DNA of 64,000 bases, taken from positions 4,312,710 to 4,376,709 of the forward strand of contig NZ_OY760916.1 of NCBI RefSeq assembly GCF_963664075.1, in the 5' to 3' direction. Position numbers and translations under genes: made by a program. Below, piece after piece: positions 43,700-51,124 of this stretch (position 1 is its first letter; each line of letters starts with the position of its first letter). The notes under the pieces were generated by a model. The model was not told the DNA's origin. It was given only the letters and a program-made list of their open reading frames with translations, and did no database searches. Origin of the DNA: an uncultured Desulfobulbus sp. Its GTDB lineage: Bacteria; Desulfobacterota; Desulfobulbia; Desulfobulbales; Desulfobulbaceae.

Positions 43700-45481
43700 T
43701 TATTGATTTTTATATTGCTGAAATTGTTTATCCGCCTTCATGAGAGCAAAGGGCATGATTAGTAACCCCCACGGAGTTCGACAATGTTTGAGCCATGTTG
43801 TTCCTAACCTGTAAGACAGGTGCTTCATCACCCTTTGAGCTTCAGGGAAGTCATTATATTCGCTCAGCGGTGGAAGGGGCTTGTCATGTTGCTGAGCTGA
43901 CTGTCGATAGCGTTTGGCGAGGGTACGCATGGAAAATGGCAAGAAAAGAAGCGGCCATCCTTTACGACTTCGTTGTATTATAGCTGCCCCAATGAGGTAT
44001 GGAAGTTCGCTTTTTACCCGTTCCGCAGCGCCATAGTGGACGGGGATTTGATTCTTCCTCAGTTTTGTATTTTCTAAAAAATATTGTTCTAGCTCTTCTT
44101 GAACTTGATGTAACTGAAGCAGTAATAATTCATTTTCTTCTTTCAGCTTTGATGAGTCTCTATCTGTTTTATTTTTTGATTCTTGTATTTTTCTTCTCTC
44201 CTCATCCAGTTTTTTGTTGAGATTATCAATTATTTTTCTGTTTTGAATTATCTCTATAGACTGTTTATTAAAATTTTTTTCAATCTCTTTGGATTCTTTA
44301 GTTTTATTCAAATATTGATTTGATTTTAGAGTAAGATCATCGATGGTTTTTTGTTTTTGATTTAATTCAATACTTATTTCGTTTAATTTTTTTTCTATCT
44401 GTTTGAAATCTTGAGTTTTTATAATGTAATCTTGTGATTGTAAATAATATTTATCAATCTCTTTCTGTAGCTGAAATACTTGTTGTGTCAAAAGGCTATT
44501 TTCATGCTGTATTTCATTGTTTTTTTGAATATATTTGATTTTTTCATGGTTTAGAGCTTCTGTTTCAGCGTTTAATTTTTGATATTTTTGGGTAATATTG
44601 TCATTGTCTCTTTTGAGTCGCGAGAAGGTCTGCCAGGCTAAAAAGGCACTATGAGAAGAGGGCAAATTGCTGGTATATGGAAGAGTTGCCATTGCCTGGA
44701 GTTCTTCATAAAGTCCCATCACTTCAGGAAATTGCTCGATCACCTCAGAAATTAAAAAAATCTCAAGAGGGTCCTGGTTTTTTGTAAAAGCCGCCGAGGC
44801 GGTTTGACATTGAAGGTTTGCTTCGTCTTCAGCGGTATACGATGCTGTTTCTTCTCGGATTTGTTCTGTCTTTTGTTGGAGACTGCGGTCATCTTGGATT
44901 TGCCCGATGGGGGCATCAAGACGGGTCCTGAGTTGTTGCAGGTAGCTGTTGACGGATGTTCGAACCTGTTCAGAATGAACAAGCAGGCAGCGCTCTGTGT
45001 TGCGTTGATAAAAATGGAGCAGTGCGTCGTTGTAGGCTGTCCAGCAGTCTAGTTCATTTTTTTCTTGATCACTGTGGCCAGAATCCGCCTCAGTCGGATT
45101 ATTGCGTAGAGCTGTGCGGGGGTGATTGTACACCAGAATAAAAGCAATTTTAGGGTCTATGGTTTTCCAAAAATCGAGAAGATAGATTGCCTGTGGGTCG
45201 CCCCATCCCCAAAATTGTTGTCCCAGATTTCCTCGCATTAAATCAAGTATCATACCGTGCCACACGACACCAATATCAACTTGATCAAAAGTAGGGTCTT
45301 GAAGATTTGCAATATTGAGTGGGGCTACGCCATGTGCCTTGCAAAGTATGAGATCAATTTCTTGAGGAGTCAGTTTTTCTTGGTGTGACGGGAGCGCTGA
45401 AGCCATCCCACATTCCAAAAGTAATTGTTCTACCTCGCTATAGCCTGAGAAAGGATGGCCAACAACAATAACCTTATTCAC
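43700..45481 (-). CDS. Sulfotransferase-like coiled-coil protein with paired C-terminal hydrophobic motif
   Basis: 593 residues. The N-terminal about 210 look like a degenerate sulfotransferase P-loop fold: KVIVVGHPFSGYSEVEQLL in the 5'-phosphosulfate-binding position (family GxPRSGTS), FILVYNHPRTAL and RCLLVHSEQV. Residues about 285-475 are a long coiled coil rich in K, N and Q. The C-terminus carries a motif twice: YLIGAAIIQRSRKGWPLLFLPF and YRLGTTWLKHCRTPWGLLIMPF; each could insert shallowly in the membrane. It lies 9 bp before the ruler-like gene and 14 bp after kpsD. Inference: a membrane-tethered sulfate transferase or a structural partner of the ruler; the APS-kinase-like gene at 7945 fits the first idea. 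The P-loop lacks the usual Arg and Thr, so activity is doubtful. Confidence 0.65.
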   Translation of the reverse strand: MNKVIVVGHPFSGYSEVEQLLLECGMASALPSHQEKLTPQEIDLILCKAHGVAPLNIANLQDPTFDQVDIGVVWHGMILDLMRGNLGQQFWGWGDPQAIYLLDFWKTIDPKIAFILVYNHPRTALRNNPTEADSGHSDQEKNELDCWTAYNDALLHFYQRNTERCLLVHSEQVRTSVNSYLQQLRTRLDAPIGQIQDDRSLQQKTEQIREETASYTAEDEANLQCQTASAAFTKNQDPLEIFLISEVIEQFPEVMGLYEELQAMATLPYTSNLPSSHSAFLAWQTFSRLKRDNDNITQKYQKLNAETEALNHEKIKYIQKNNEIQHENSLLTQQVFQLQKEIDKYYLQSQDYIIKTQDFKQIEKKLNEISIELNQKQKTIDDLTLKSNQYLNKTKESKEIEKNFNKQSIEIIQNRKIIDNLNKKLDEERRKIQESKNKTDRDSSKLKEENELLLLQLHQVQEELEQYFLENTKLRKNQIPVHYGAAERVKSELPYLIGAAIIQRSRKGWPLLFLPFSMRTLAKRYRQSAQQHDKPLPPLSEYNDFPEAQRVMKHLSYRLGTTWLKHCRTPWGLLIMPFALMKADKQFQQYKNQ

Positions 45482-45495
45482 TCTACCTCCTCCAT

Positions 45496-47124
45496 TTACA
45501 TATCGATAGCTACTTTGGCAGCTACAGCGATTTGATACAGAATTTGAAAAATATCTTTTGCGACTTGCATGTTTTTACTGTCGAAACGTGGCAGAACCAA
45601 TATGCGGTCACCAGCCTTAATGTCGGTATCTTGAGCCAGCAAAACCGCACCATTGGGTTTAATAACGAGCAACCGATCTTTATCGGCTCGGTCCGAAAAT
45701 CCTCCAGCTCCAGCCACATAATCATCTACATCGAACTCAGAAGACCAGATGACTGCCTGGGGAATCATGACTTCGCCGCTGATAAGCACGACATCACTTT
45801 TCGGGGGGATGACAATCTCGTCACCATTTTCTAGATGAATGTCGGCCACCTTGTCGCCTTGTCGCACCACAACAGTCCCATCTGGTTCTATCTGCCTGGC
45901 TTTTTCAACAAATTTGGCAATCAGCTCTGCCTCATGTACTCGAATATTGGCTTCATCAACAGAAGAAGAGGTCGCTGTTAGAGAACTTTGCTGTAATCGT
46001 TGTAGCGCTTCATGCAAGGCCTTTTTTTGCTGAAAAGCGACGCTTCTCCTCCGTAAATGGATGCCATCAAGATTTGCCAGTTTAGGCTCAACCGCAATTT
46101 GTCGCAGCAGTGTTTGCAGCCGTGTATTTTTATCAACGGGATAGCGAGAGGCTCCAACAATGGCGCCACTTGCAGCTACCATAATCGTGTCTCCAGGAAT
46201 ATCCGCATGAAAACGGACAAGATCACCGTCTTCCAGTGGGAGTCTTGCAAATTGATCAAGGGGTAAATATACGTTGTACGGTGCACCTCCTCGGGTTCCT
46301 ACAACACTCACGTGCGAGGCATTGTTCTCTGGATTGACCAGTGCGAGAAGTTTGTTGCCATTCAGCAGTGCCGTCCCCTTAAATTCAAAGGCGGCTGCGT
46401 GTCGTACTTGTCCCTCAACTGCGATGCTTGGTCCACGCTCTTCCACAAGTAAGACATCGCCGTCTTCAAGTCGAACCGGGGGTAACAGCCCCTCACGGAG
46501 GAAGGGGTAGAGATCGATTTGGGCGATTGTCTGTCCTCGGCGCAGCACTCGTATATCTCGATAACTGCCTCGGTCAGGATCGACGCCACCGGCAAGGTCG
46601 AGAAAATAGAGAACAGAATCAGTCGGGCCTCCCGCGTAGCGTCCTGGTTGGGCGACAAAACCAGAAACAAAAACTGCAACGGGTTGTGGTTTCAGTAGAT
46701 TGACATAGATCTCAACATTACGGGTAAAAACCGAGCGCACTTTCTCCCGAATGGCACTTTCCAGCTTGGCATGGGCTAATCCTTCAACACGGACCGGGCC
46801 AATTTCAGGTAGGAACAGATTACCGCGAGCATCAACCTCCAGGATTCCGTCAGAGGTTTGAGCCCCCCAGAGCTGCAAGCGTACTCTATCACCGGGCATT
46901 ATGAGATAGTCATCGTTGCGACCGTCAAAATATCCCTGAGCAAATTTTCCCTGAAACAGTTCAGCCCCGTAGGGGGCTAAGCCTGATTTATTGAAAGAAA
47001 TTTGCTTGTTACCAGCTGGTGTCGATGCATCAGGATCATTTGGCGACAGGGTGGCAGCATGAACCATAAAGGGGAGGATGAATAACAGTACAAAAGTGAT
47101 TGAAAGATGGTAACGTATTTTCAT
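45496..47124 (-). CDS. kpsD: Capsule polysaccharide export outer-membrane protein KpsD (OPX family)
   Basis: About 542 residues from the ATG at 47124, which has AGGA 7 nt upstream; an in-frame ATG 15 nt earlier overlaps kpsE and is less likely. A signal peptide (LSITFVLLFILPFMVHAA) is followed by the polysaccharide export domain (YLIMPGDRVRLQLWGAQ, GNLFLPEIGPVRVEGL), SLBB-type repeats (VFVSGFVAQPGRYAGGP, RDIRVLRRGQ, VLLVEERGPSIAVEGQV) and a C-terminal SLBB (VLISGEVMIPQAVIW, DRILVLPRFDS). It forms the periplasm-outer membrane channel for export together with KpsE and KpsMT. Confidence 0.92.
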   Translation of the reverse strand: MKIRYHLSITFVLLFILPFMVHAATLSPNDPDASTPAGNKQISFNKSGLAPYGAELFQGKFAQGYFDGRNDDYLIMPGDRVRLQLWGAQTSDGILEVDARGNLFLPEIGPVRVEGLAHAKLESAIREKVRSVFTRNVEIYVNLLKPQPVAVFVSGFVAQPGRYAGGPTDSVLYFLDLAGGVDPDRGSYRDIRVLRRGQTIAQIDLYPFLREGLLPPVRLEDGDVLLVEERGPSIAVEGQVRHAAAFEFKGTALLNGNKLLALVNPENNASHVSVVGTRGGAPYNVYLPLDQFARLPLEDGDLVRFHADIPGDTIMVAASGAIVGASRYPVDKNTRLQTLLRQIAVEPKLANLDGIHLRRRSVAFQQKKALHEALQRLQQSSLTATSSSVDEANIRVHEAELIAKFVEKARQIEPDGTVVVRQGDKVADIHLENGDEIVIPPKSDVVLISGEVMIPQAVIWSSEFDVDDYVAGAGGFSDRADKDRLLVIKPNGAVLLAQDTDIKAGDRILVLPRFDSKNMQVAKDIFQILYQIAVAAKVAIDM

Positions 47125-47125
47125 G

Positions 47126-48208
47126 TCAGAATCCTGCATGCTCCTTGATCGCCGCGACCATCAGTGAGCCCATTCCAAAGATCAACAGTATACCAGCAAA
47201 GCTTACTCCTATGGCATAGCCTCGCCGGGGCCAGAGCGGTTCATCTGGTAGGGTGGGTTGGATAAATGCCACCAGGTATCGACTTTTGCTTTCAGTTCGA
47301 ACTCTGGCAGCCTCCATGACCTGCATGGCGACAACAAGTTCTTTCTGGGCAAATTCATGTTCTATTGTAAGTTGTTCATACTCTGCGGCCAAGCTATTGA
47401 CTGTGCCTTTTCCTTGTCCAGAAAGGCGCAATTTCTCTTTGACAATTTGCTCTTCCAGGGCCTGTAGTTTCGCTTTAAGCCCGATGATTTTAGGGCTATC
47501 GTTGCGCATATAGGATTTTGTTTCAGCCAATTCCGCACGAATTTTGACGGCCGCACCTTCTAATTCAGCGACCAATCCTTCCACCTTACCAGCCTCTGCT
47601 GTGGGATCGAGCAAGTTATGGTTCTGTCGAAATTGATGTAACTTGTTCCGGATATTTGCTAAGCGAATCTCTGCTCTTTTAATTTCTGAACGGGACAATG
47701 ACAAGCTGTCTTCTATGGCGCGCTCTCGAAGGCGGTTGACCAGGTCTTCACTTTTTGTCAGGATTGCCTGGCAGATATTTTGTGCGACTTGCGGTGTAAA
47801 GGCTCTGACTTGGAGTTTTAATATTCCAGAAGTTTGATCAAAGTGAATCGAAACCTGACGTTGAAAATATAGAGTGAATTCTTCTTGGCTCGGTTTCTGC
47901 TGTAATCGGGAGAAAAAATCCGCCTTTGGATTCTGGTAGTGATCCTTGAGGCTGAGCTGTTGATCAAGCAGGGCCAACAGCTCGGATGATTCTATGTATT
48001 CTTCAATAACATGGGCATCTGTTCCTGTTCCTCCTGTTGACTGCCCCAGAAATGACAAGAGCTCGGTCGAGCCCCCACCTTCCTGGCTACGAAGGGAGAA
48101 ACGGGTTTCGGAGATATACATATCGCTGGCCCAGAATCCGAAATAGATCAACACAAACAGCATTGGCAGGGCAACACAGAGCAACCATTTAATTTGAGCC
48201 TTCCTCAT
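47126..48208 (-). CDS. kpsE: Capsule export inner-membrane protein KpsE (PCP-3 family)
   Basis: About 360 residues from the ATG at 48208 (AGGA 8 nt upstream; an ATG 6 nt earlier is nearly as good, and longer in-frame starts run into kpsT). The protein has an N-terminal membrane span (WLLCVALPMLFVLIYFGFW), a long periplasmic part with coiled coil (IRAELAETKSYM, AEYEQLTIEHEFAQKEL) and a C-terminal span (YAIGVSFAGILLIFGMGSL) preceded by PTLPDEPLWPRR, the usual KpsE/CtrB arrangement. It links the KpsMT transporter to KpsD. It begins 11 nt beyond the kpsT stop and ends 1 nt before kpsD. Confidence 0.92.
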   Translation of the reverse strand: MRKAQIKWLLCVALPMLFVLIYFGFWASDMYISETRFSLRSQEGGGSTELLSFLGQSTGGTGTDAHVIEEYIESSELLALLDQQLSLKDHYQNPKADFFSRLQQKPSQEEFTLYFQRQVSIHFDQTSGILKLQVRAFTPQVAQNICQAILTKSEDLVNRLRERAIEDSLSLSRSEIKRAEIRLANIRNKLHQFRQNHNLLDPTAEAGKVEGLVAELEGAAVKIRAELAETKSYMRNDSPKIIGLKAKLQALEEQIVKEKLRLSGQGKGTVNSLAAEYEQLTIEHEFAQKELVVAMQVMEAARVRTESKSRYLVAFIQPTLPDEPLWPRRGYAIGVSFAGILLIFGMGSLMVAAIKEHAGF

Positions 48209-48218
48209 TCCCATTTTC

Positions 48219-48881
48219 CTAATGTTTTGTTGCTGGCAATGCCTCGTAAAAGGCAATTGCTTCTTCCATATCATCGTAAAAAAGCAGGTCTCCCTCATAG
48301 AGGACGGCCGCAATATCACAATGTTCACGAATTGTACTTATCGTGTGAGAAACAACGAGCAGTGTAGAATGGTCTTTACGCTGCTCAAATTCAGCTTTGG
48401 ATTTTTTTTTGAAATTAGCATCGCCGACCGCTGTGACTTCATCAATCAGATAATAATCAAAATTGATTGCCATGGAGAGCCCAAAAGCCAGTTTGGCTTT
48501 CATACCTGAAGAATAGGTATTGACTGGCATGTTCATGTAATCCCCCAGTTCGGAGAAATCTTCGACAAAGTTTGTGACTTCTTGGATGCAGGCATCGTAG
48601 ATTCTACAGATAAATCTAAGATTTTCTCGCCCTGTAAGGCTGCCGTGGAATCCACCACTGAAGCCAATGGGCCACGAAACGCGTCCATGGCGACAGACGT
48701 GGCCACTGGTGGGGAGCTCTGCTCCTCCGATTAAGCGCAGCAAACTTGATTTTCCTGCGCCATTCTGACCAAGAATTCCAAGGTTACGCCCTGGTTCTAT
48801 GCGAGCGTTGATGTTATTGAGGACTGTCTTGATCCCTTGTCCGACGCGATAATATTTGCAAAGATTGACCAGTTGGATCAT
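48219..48881 (-). CDS. kpsT: Capsule ABC transporter ATPase KpsT
   Basis: 220 residues with Walker A GQNGAGKSSL, an LSGG-equivalent NTYSSGMKAKLAFGL, Walker B YYLIDEVTAVGD and the switch histidine in VVSHT. The GFSGGFHGSLTGRENLRF segment is specific to polysaccharide-exporting ATPases. It powers transfer of lipid-linked polymer across the inner membrane. The start overlaps the kpsM stop by 4 nt (ATGA). There is no C-terminal carbohydrate-binding domain, so chain length is not read by the transporter as in Wzt of E. coli O9a; that leaves a need for another length control, which the coiled-coil protein downstream could meet. Confidence 0.94.
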   Translation of the reverse strand: MIQLVNLCKYYRVGQGIKTVLNNINARIEPGRNLGILGQNGAGKSSLLRLIGGAELPTSGHVCRHGRVSWPIGFSGGFHGSLTGRENLRFICRIYDACIQEVTNFVEDFSELGDYMNMPVNTYSSGMKAKLAFGLSMAINFDYYLIDEVTAVGDANFKKKSKAEFEQRKDHSTLLVVSHTISTIREHCDIAAVLYEGDLLFYDDMEEAIAFYEALPATKH

Positions 48882-49678
48882 ATCAGCCGGTCCAAATAGC
48901 GCCGCGAGTAGCGTTCTAATAAAAGCCCTGTGGTCAGAAGCAGCAAGGTTACACTCGTCAGGTAAAAGTATGAGATGTATTGTTCTCCGTAGCCGACGGC
49001 GAAACCTTGGCGCATGAGCTCAATTATATGTGTCAGCGGATTATAATACAGAATATTTTGAGCTGATGCGGGTAAATCCAGTACAGAAAAGAAAAGACCA
49101 GATGTGAAAAATAGGACACGTAGCATCATTGGTATTAGTTGTTCGGTCACAGGCCAGAGCAGATTAAAAGCGGAACAGGCCATGCCACTACCCAATCCTA
49201 GCGCCAAAGCCAGCAGGAGAGAGAAGAATATGGAGTGAGGACTTTCAATGGATACCTGTTGACCAATGCAGTATGAAACAAACAACAGCACTACCAATAC
49301 CAAGGTTTGCATGGCTCCCTGAAGAATGATGCGAGCTAACAGTAAGTCAAGAGGATATACTTGAGGATAAGTGAGTAAGCCCCGGTTCCCTCCTATTGCA
49401 TTCATGCCATTCGTCACACCATTGCTGAAAATAAACCACGGGATAAAGCCACCAAGCAGAAAAACAGGTGTGGACATTCCGTGCGGAGCGTGTACTCCAG
49501 CCAGTTCACGAATCACCCAGAAGACCACAAGAGTAAAAGCTGCCTGAATAACAGCCCAGAGATATCCAAGCTTATGTTTGCCAAAGAGGGTTTTGGATTC
49601 CCGGAGCATGAGGGCCCAGATCACCCGCCGTTGCACACTGAAAGCCTGGGTAAGGGAAATATCAACTTCGGAATTCAT
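48878..49678 (-). CDS. kpsM: Capsule ABC transporter permease KpsM
   Basis: 266 residues from the ATG at 49678, which shares a base with the stop of the lipoprotein gene (TAATG); the frame is open for 9 more codons inside that gene. Six membrane spans, with the typical KpsM start (VIWALMLRESKTLFGKHKLGYLWA), FLLGGFIPWFIFSNGV and an FNLLWPVTEQ...FTSGLFFSVLDLP segment before YYNPLTHIIELMRQGF. It forms the inner-membrane channel with KpsT. Its position directly after the lipoprotein and before kpsT makes it the second gene of the export operon. Confidence 0.94.
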   Translation of the reverse strand: MNSEVDISLTQAFSVQRRVIWALMLRESKTLFGKHKLGYLWAVIQAAFTLVVFWVIRELAGVHAPHGMSTPVFLLGGFIPWFIFSNGVTNGMNAIGGNRGLLTYPQVYPLDLLLARIILQGAMQTLVLVVLLFVSYCIGQQVSIESPHSIFFSLLLALALGLGSGMACSAFNLLWPVTEQLIPMMLRVLFFTSGLFFSVLDLPASAQNILYYNPLTHIIELMRQGFAVGYGEQYISYFYLTSVTLLLLTTGLLLERYSRRYLDRLI

Positions 49679-50025
49679 TAATTGGCCTGAGGAACAGGCG
49701 TCCATCCTTGGTGCAGGGTGTTACAGACCAAAATTTTCCTATCTTGAGTGTTTGATTGTATGAGCAATCTCTTGCAATCAACACCAGCGGCAGAAAAGTA
49801 GCTTTGCAGTACTGTGGCCTGCAAAGAGCCACCAAAGTTTGGATCATCCACTTGAATAGTGTCGCCCTGTTGGAGTTTATCAACCTCCTTAAATAATGGA
49901 CTTGTTTGGGAATGTTCCCCTGTTGTCTGGGAAGATTGCGTAAAAGGGCTTTGGAGCGCGCACGCGGAAAGAAAGAGTAGAGGACAGAATATAGCCAGTA
50001 ATGCTCGAGCTTTTTTGCGCAGCAT
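49678..50025 (-). CDS. Small outer-membrane lipoprotein, first gene of capsule export operon
   Basis: About 115 residues from the ATG at 50025; an ATG 18 nt upstream is also possible. The N-terminus has a lipoprotein signal (ARALLAIFCPLLFLSAC) with the lipobox cysteine in LSAC. The mature part has a Ser/Thr/Gln-rich linker (TQSSQTTGEHSQTS) and a small C-terminal domain (FGGSLQATVLQSYFSAAGVDC, ILVCNTLHQGWTPVP) with two cysteines that could pair. The stop overlaps the kpsM start by one base. I do not know a function for it, but the tight coupling suggests a role with the KpsD/KpsE export channel at the outer membrane. Confidence 0.78.
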   Translation of the reverse strand: MLRKKARALLAIFCPLLFLSACALQSPFTQSSQTTGEHSQTSPLFKEVDKLQQGDTIQVDDPNFGGSLQATVLQSYFSAAGVDCKRLLIQSNTQDRKILVCNTLHQGWTPVPQAN

Positions 50026-50043
50026 GGTATCCCAATGATGCAT

Positions 50044-50383
50044 AATTATTGTCTCCCAGCGGAAGCAGTTAGAAGCCTGACTGCTTCTCTAGTAAGATTG
50101 GTATCTTAAGATTTGTGAACATATCAGTAAATTTAACATTTTGGTAGTTTAAATGCTGCTTCTCAAATAAACGCATATATCGTGCATGCGTATAAATTTT
50201 CTCACGGATTATTTGCCAAGAAATGTCACGCTTTTTTAGGATAGAGTACGAGTGGTTACAAGAAATGAATATATTAAAAGTAATTACTCAGGTGTCTCCT
50301 TTACGGAGAAAAGAAGTGTCGCTTCGTGTCCAGCTGAGGCAGGCCATTTTGAATCAGCTCAGTTATCAACTACAGTGCATTTA
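50044..50383 (-). promoter_or_regulatory. Leader and promoter region of the capsule export operon
   Basis: 340 bp without a gene. It contains a hairpin with arms GAAGCAGT (50062-50069) and ACTGCTTC (50080-50087) close to the lipoprotein start, and an inverted repeat ACGCAT (50171-50176) / ATGCGT (50186-50191) about 130 bp upstream that could be an operator. A TTGGCA sequence on the minus strand lies next to it. I could not find the ops/JUMPstart motif used by RfaH. Confidence 0.4.
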
Positions 50384-51094
50384 ATGAATGAGTGAATAAG
50401 TATCGTTATACCAGCGCGTTACGTGTCTGTGCTGCTGCCGGGGGAACCCATGGTGCGACATGTTTACTAGCGGGCTCTGCTTGTACCGGAGGTGGCCTTT
50501 GTTATTGTGGCCATCTAATACCAGCGGGGCATGGCTGCCGTGCATGCTTTTGGCGGCCAGGCTCTAATGACCTCGGACCAGCCGCCCTCAGGAACCTAAC
50601 GGTTGACCGAGCTTATGCAAAGACTCGATGCAGATGTTTATATCAACCTGCAATGTGATGAGCCCCTGGTTCGATCGGAAGAAATCAGTACGTTGGCGCA
50701 AGGGATGTTGGCCGATTCTTCCGTTCAGATCGGTACATTATGCCATCGCCTTCCTGCAAGTGAAGCAGATAACCCGCATCTCGTCAAGGTTGTTGTTTCT
50801 TCAGCAGGAGATGCGCTGTACTTTAACCGTTCTCCTATTCCCTATAACCGGACAGAGGAAAACTCCTGTTATTACAAATATGTCGGGATTTATGCGTACA
50901 GGCGGGAGGTATTGGAGGGCTACTCCGGGCTGCCGCAGCTAATGATGGCGTGGGGTGTAAAGTTGGAGCAGTTGTGTTTGCTTTCGGCTGGATTTCGTAT
51001 TCGAGTGTTTGAGGTGGATCCGGTTGGCTCTGGAGTGGATACGCGGCAGGGGGTAGCTACAATGTGGGGGATGATGAAGGACCGTCAGATGTGA
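50384..51094 (+). pseudogene. kdsB: kdsB (CMP-Kdo synthetase) pseudogene with in-frame stops
   Basis: One continuous frame reads like KdsB (SIVIPARY, PGEPMVRHVY, VAFVIVAI, MAAVHAFGGQALMTSD, RLDADVYINLQCDEPLVRSE, NPHLVKVV, ALYFNRSPIPYNR, YYKYVGIYAYRREVL, GSGVDTRQG) but holds stop codons at 50393-50395, 50468-50470, 50516-50518 and 50597-50599. No frameshift is needed to align it. Key residues are also changed: the PGKP lysine is Glu and the GDEP glycine is Cys. A TTG or ATG restart could only make the C-terminal 160 residues, without the CTP-binding site. KdsB makes CMP-Kdo, the donor for KpsS/KpsC and LPS, so a working copy must exist elsewhere if this capsule has a Kdo linker. It lies head-to-head with the capsule export operon. 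Confidence 0.88.
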
Positions 51095-51106
51095 CGGTCC
51101 TTCATC
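51073..51106. terminator. Strong bidirectional terminator-like hairpin
   Basis: Perfect 15-bp arms (51073-51087 and 51092-51106) with a GATG loop, between the kdsB pseudogene and the convergent purL gene. The hairpin overlaps the last kdsB codons and stop. A short T-stretch follows on the plus strand. Confidence 0.75.
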
Positions 51107-51124
51107 TTTAGGGCTGTATTCGGA

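Noticed and set aside
50392..50658. 88-codon plus-strand frame at the start of the kdsB region
   Set aside because: It is out of frame with the KdsB similarity; the KdsB-like reading in the other frame explains the sequence.
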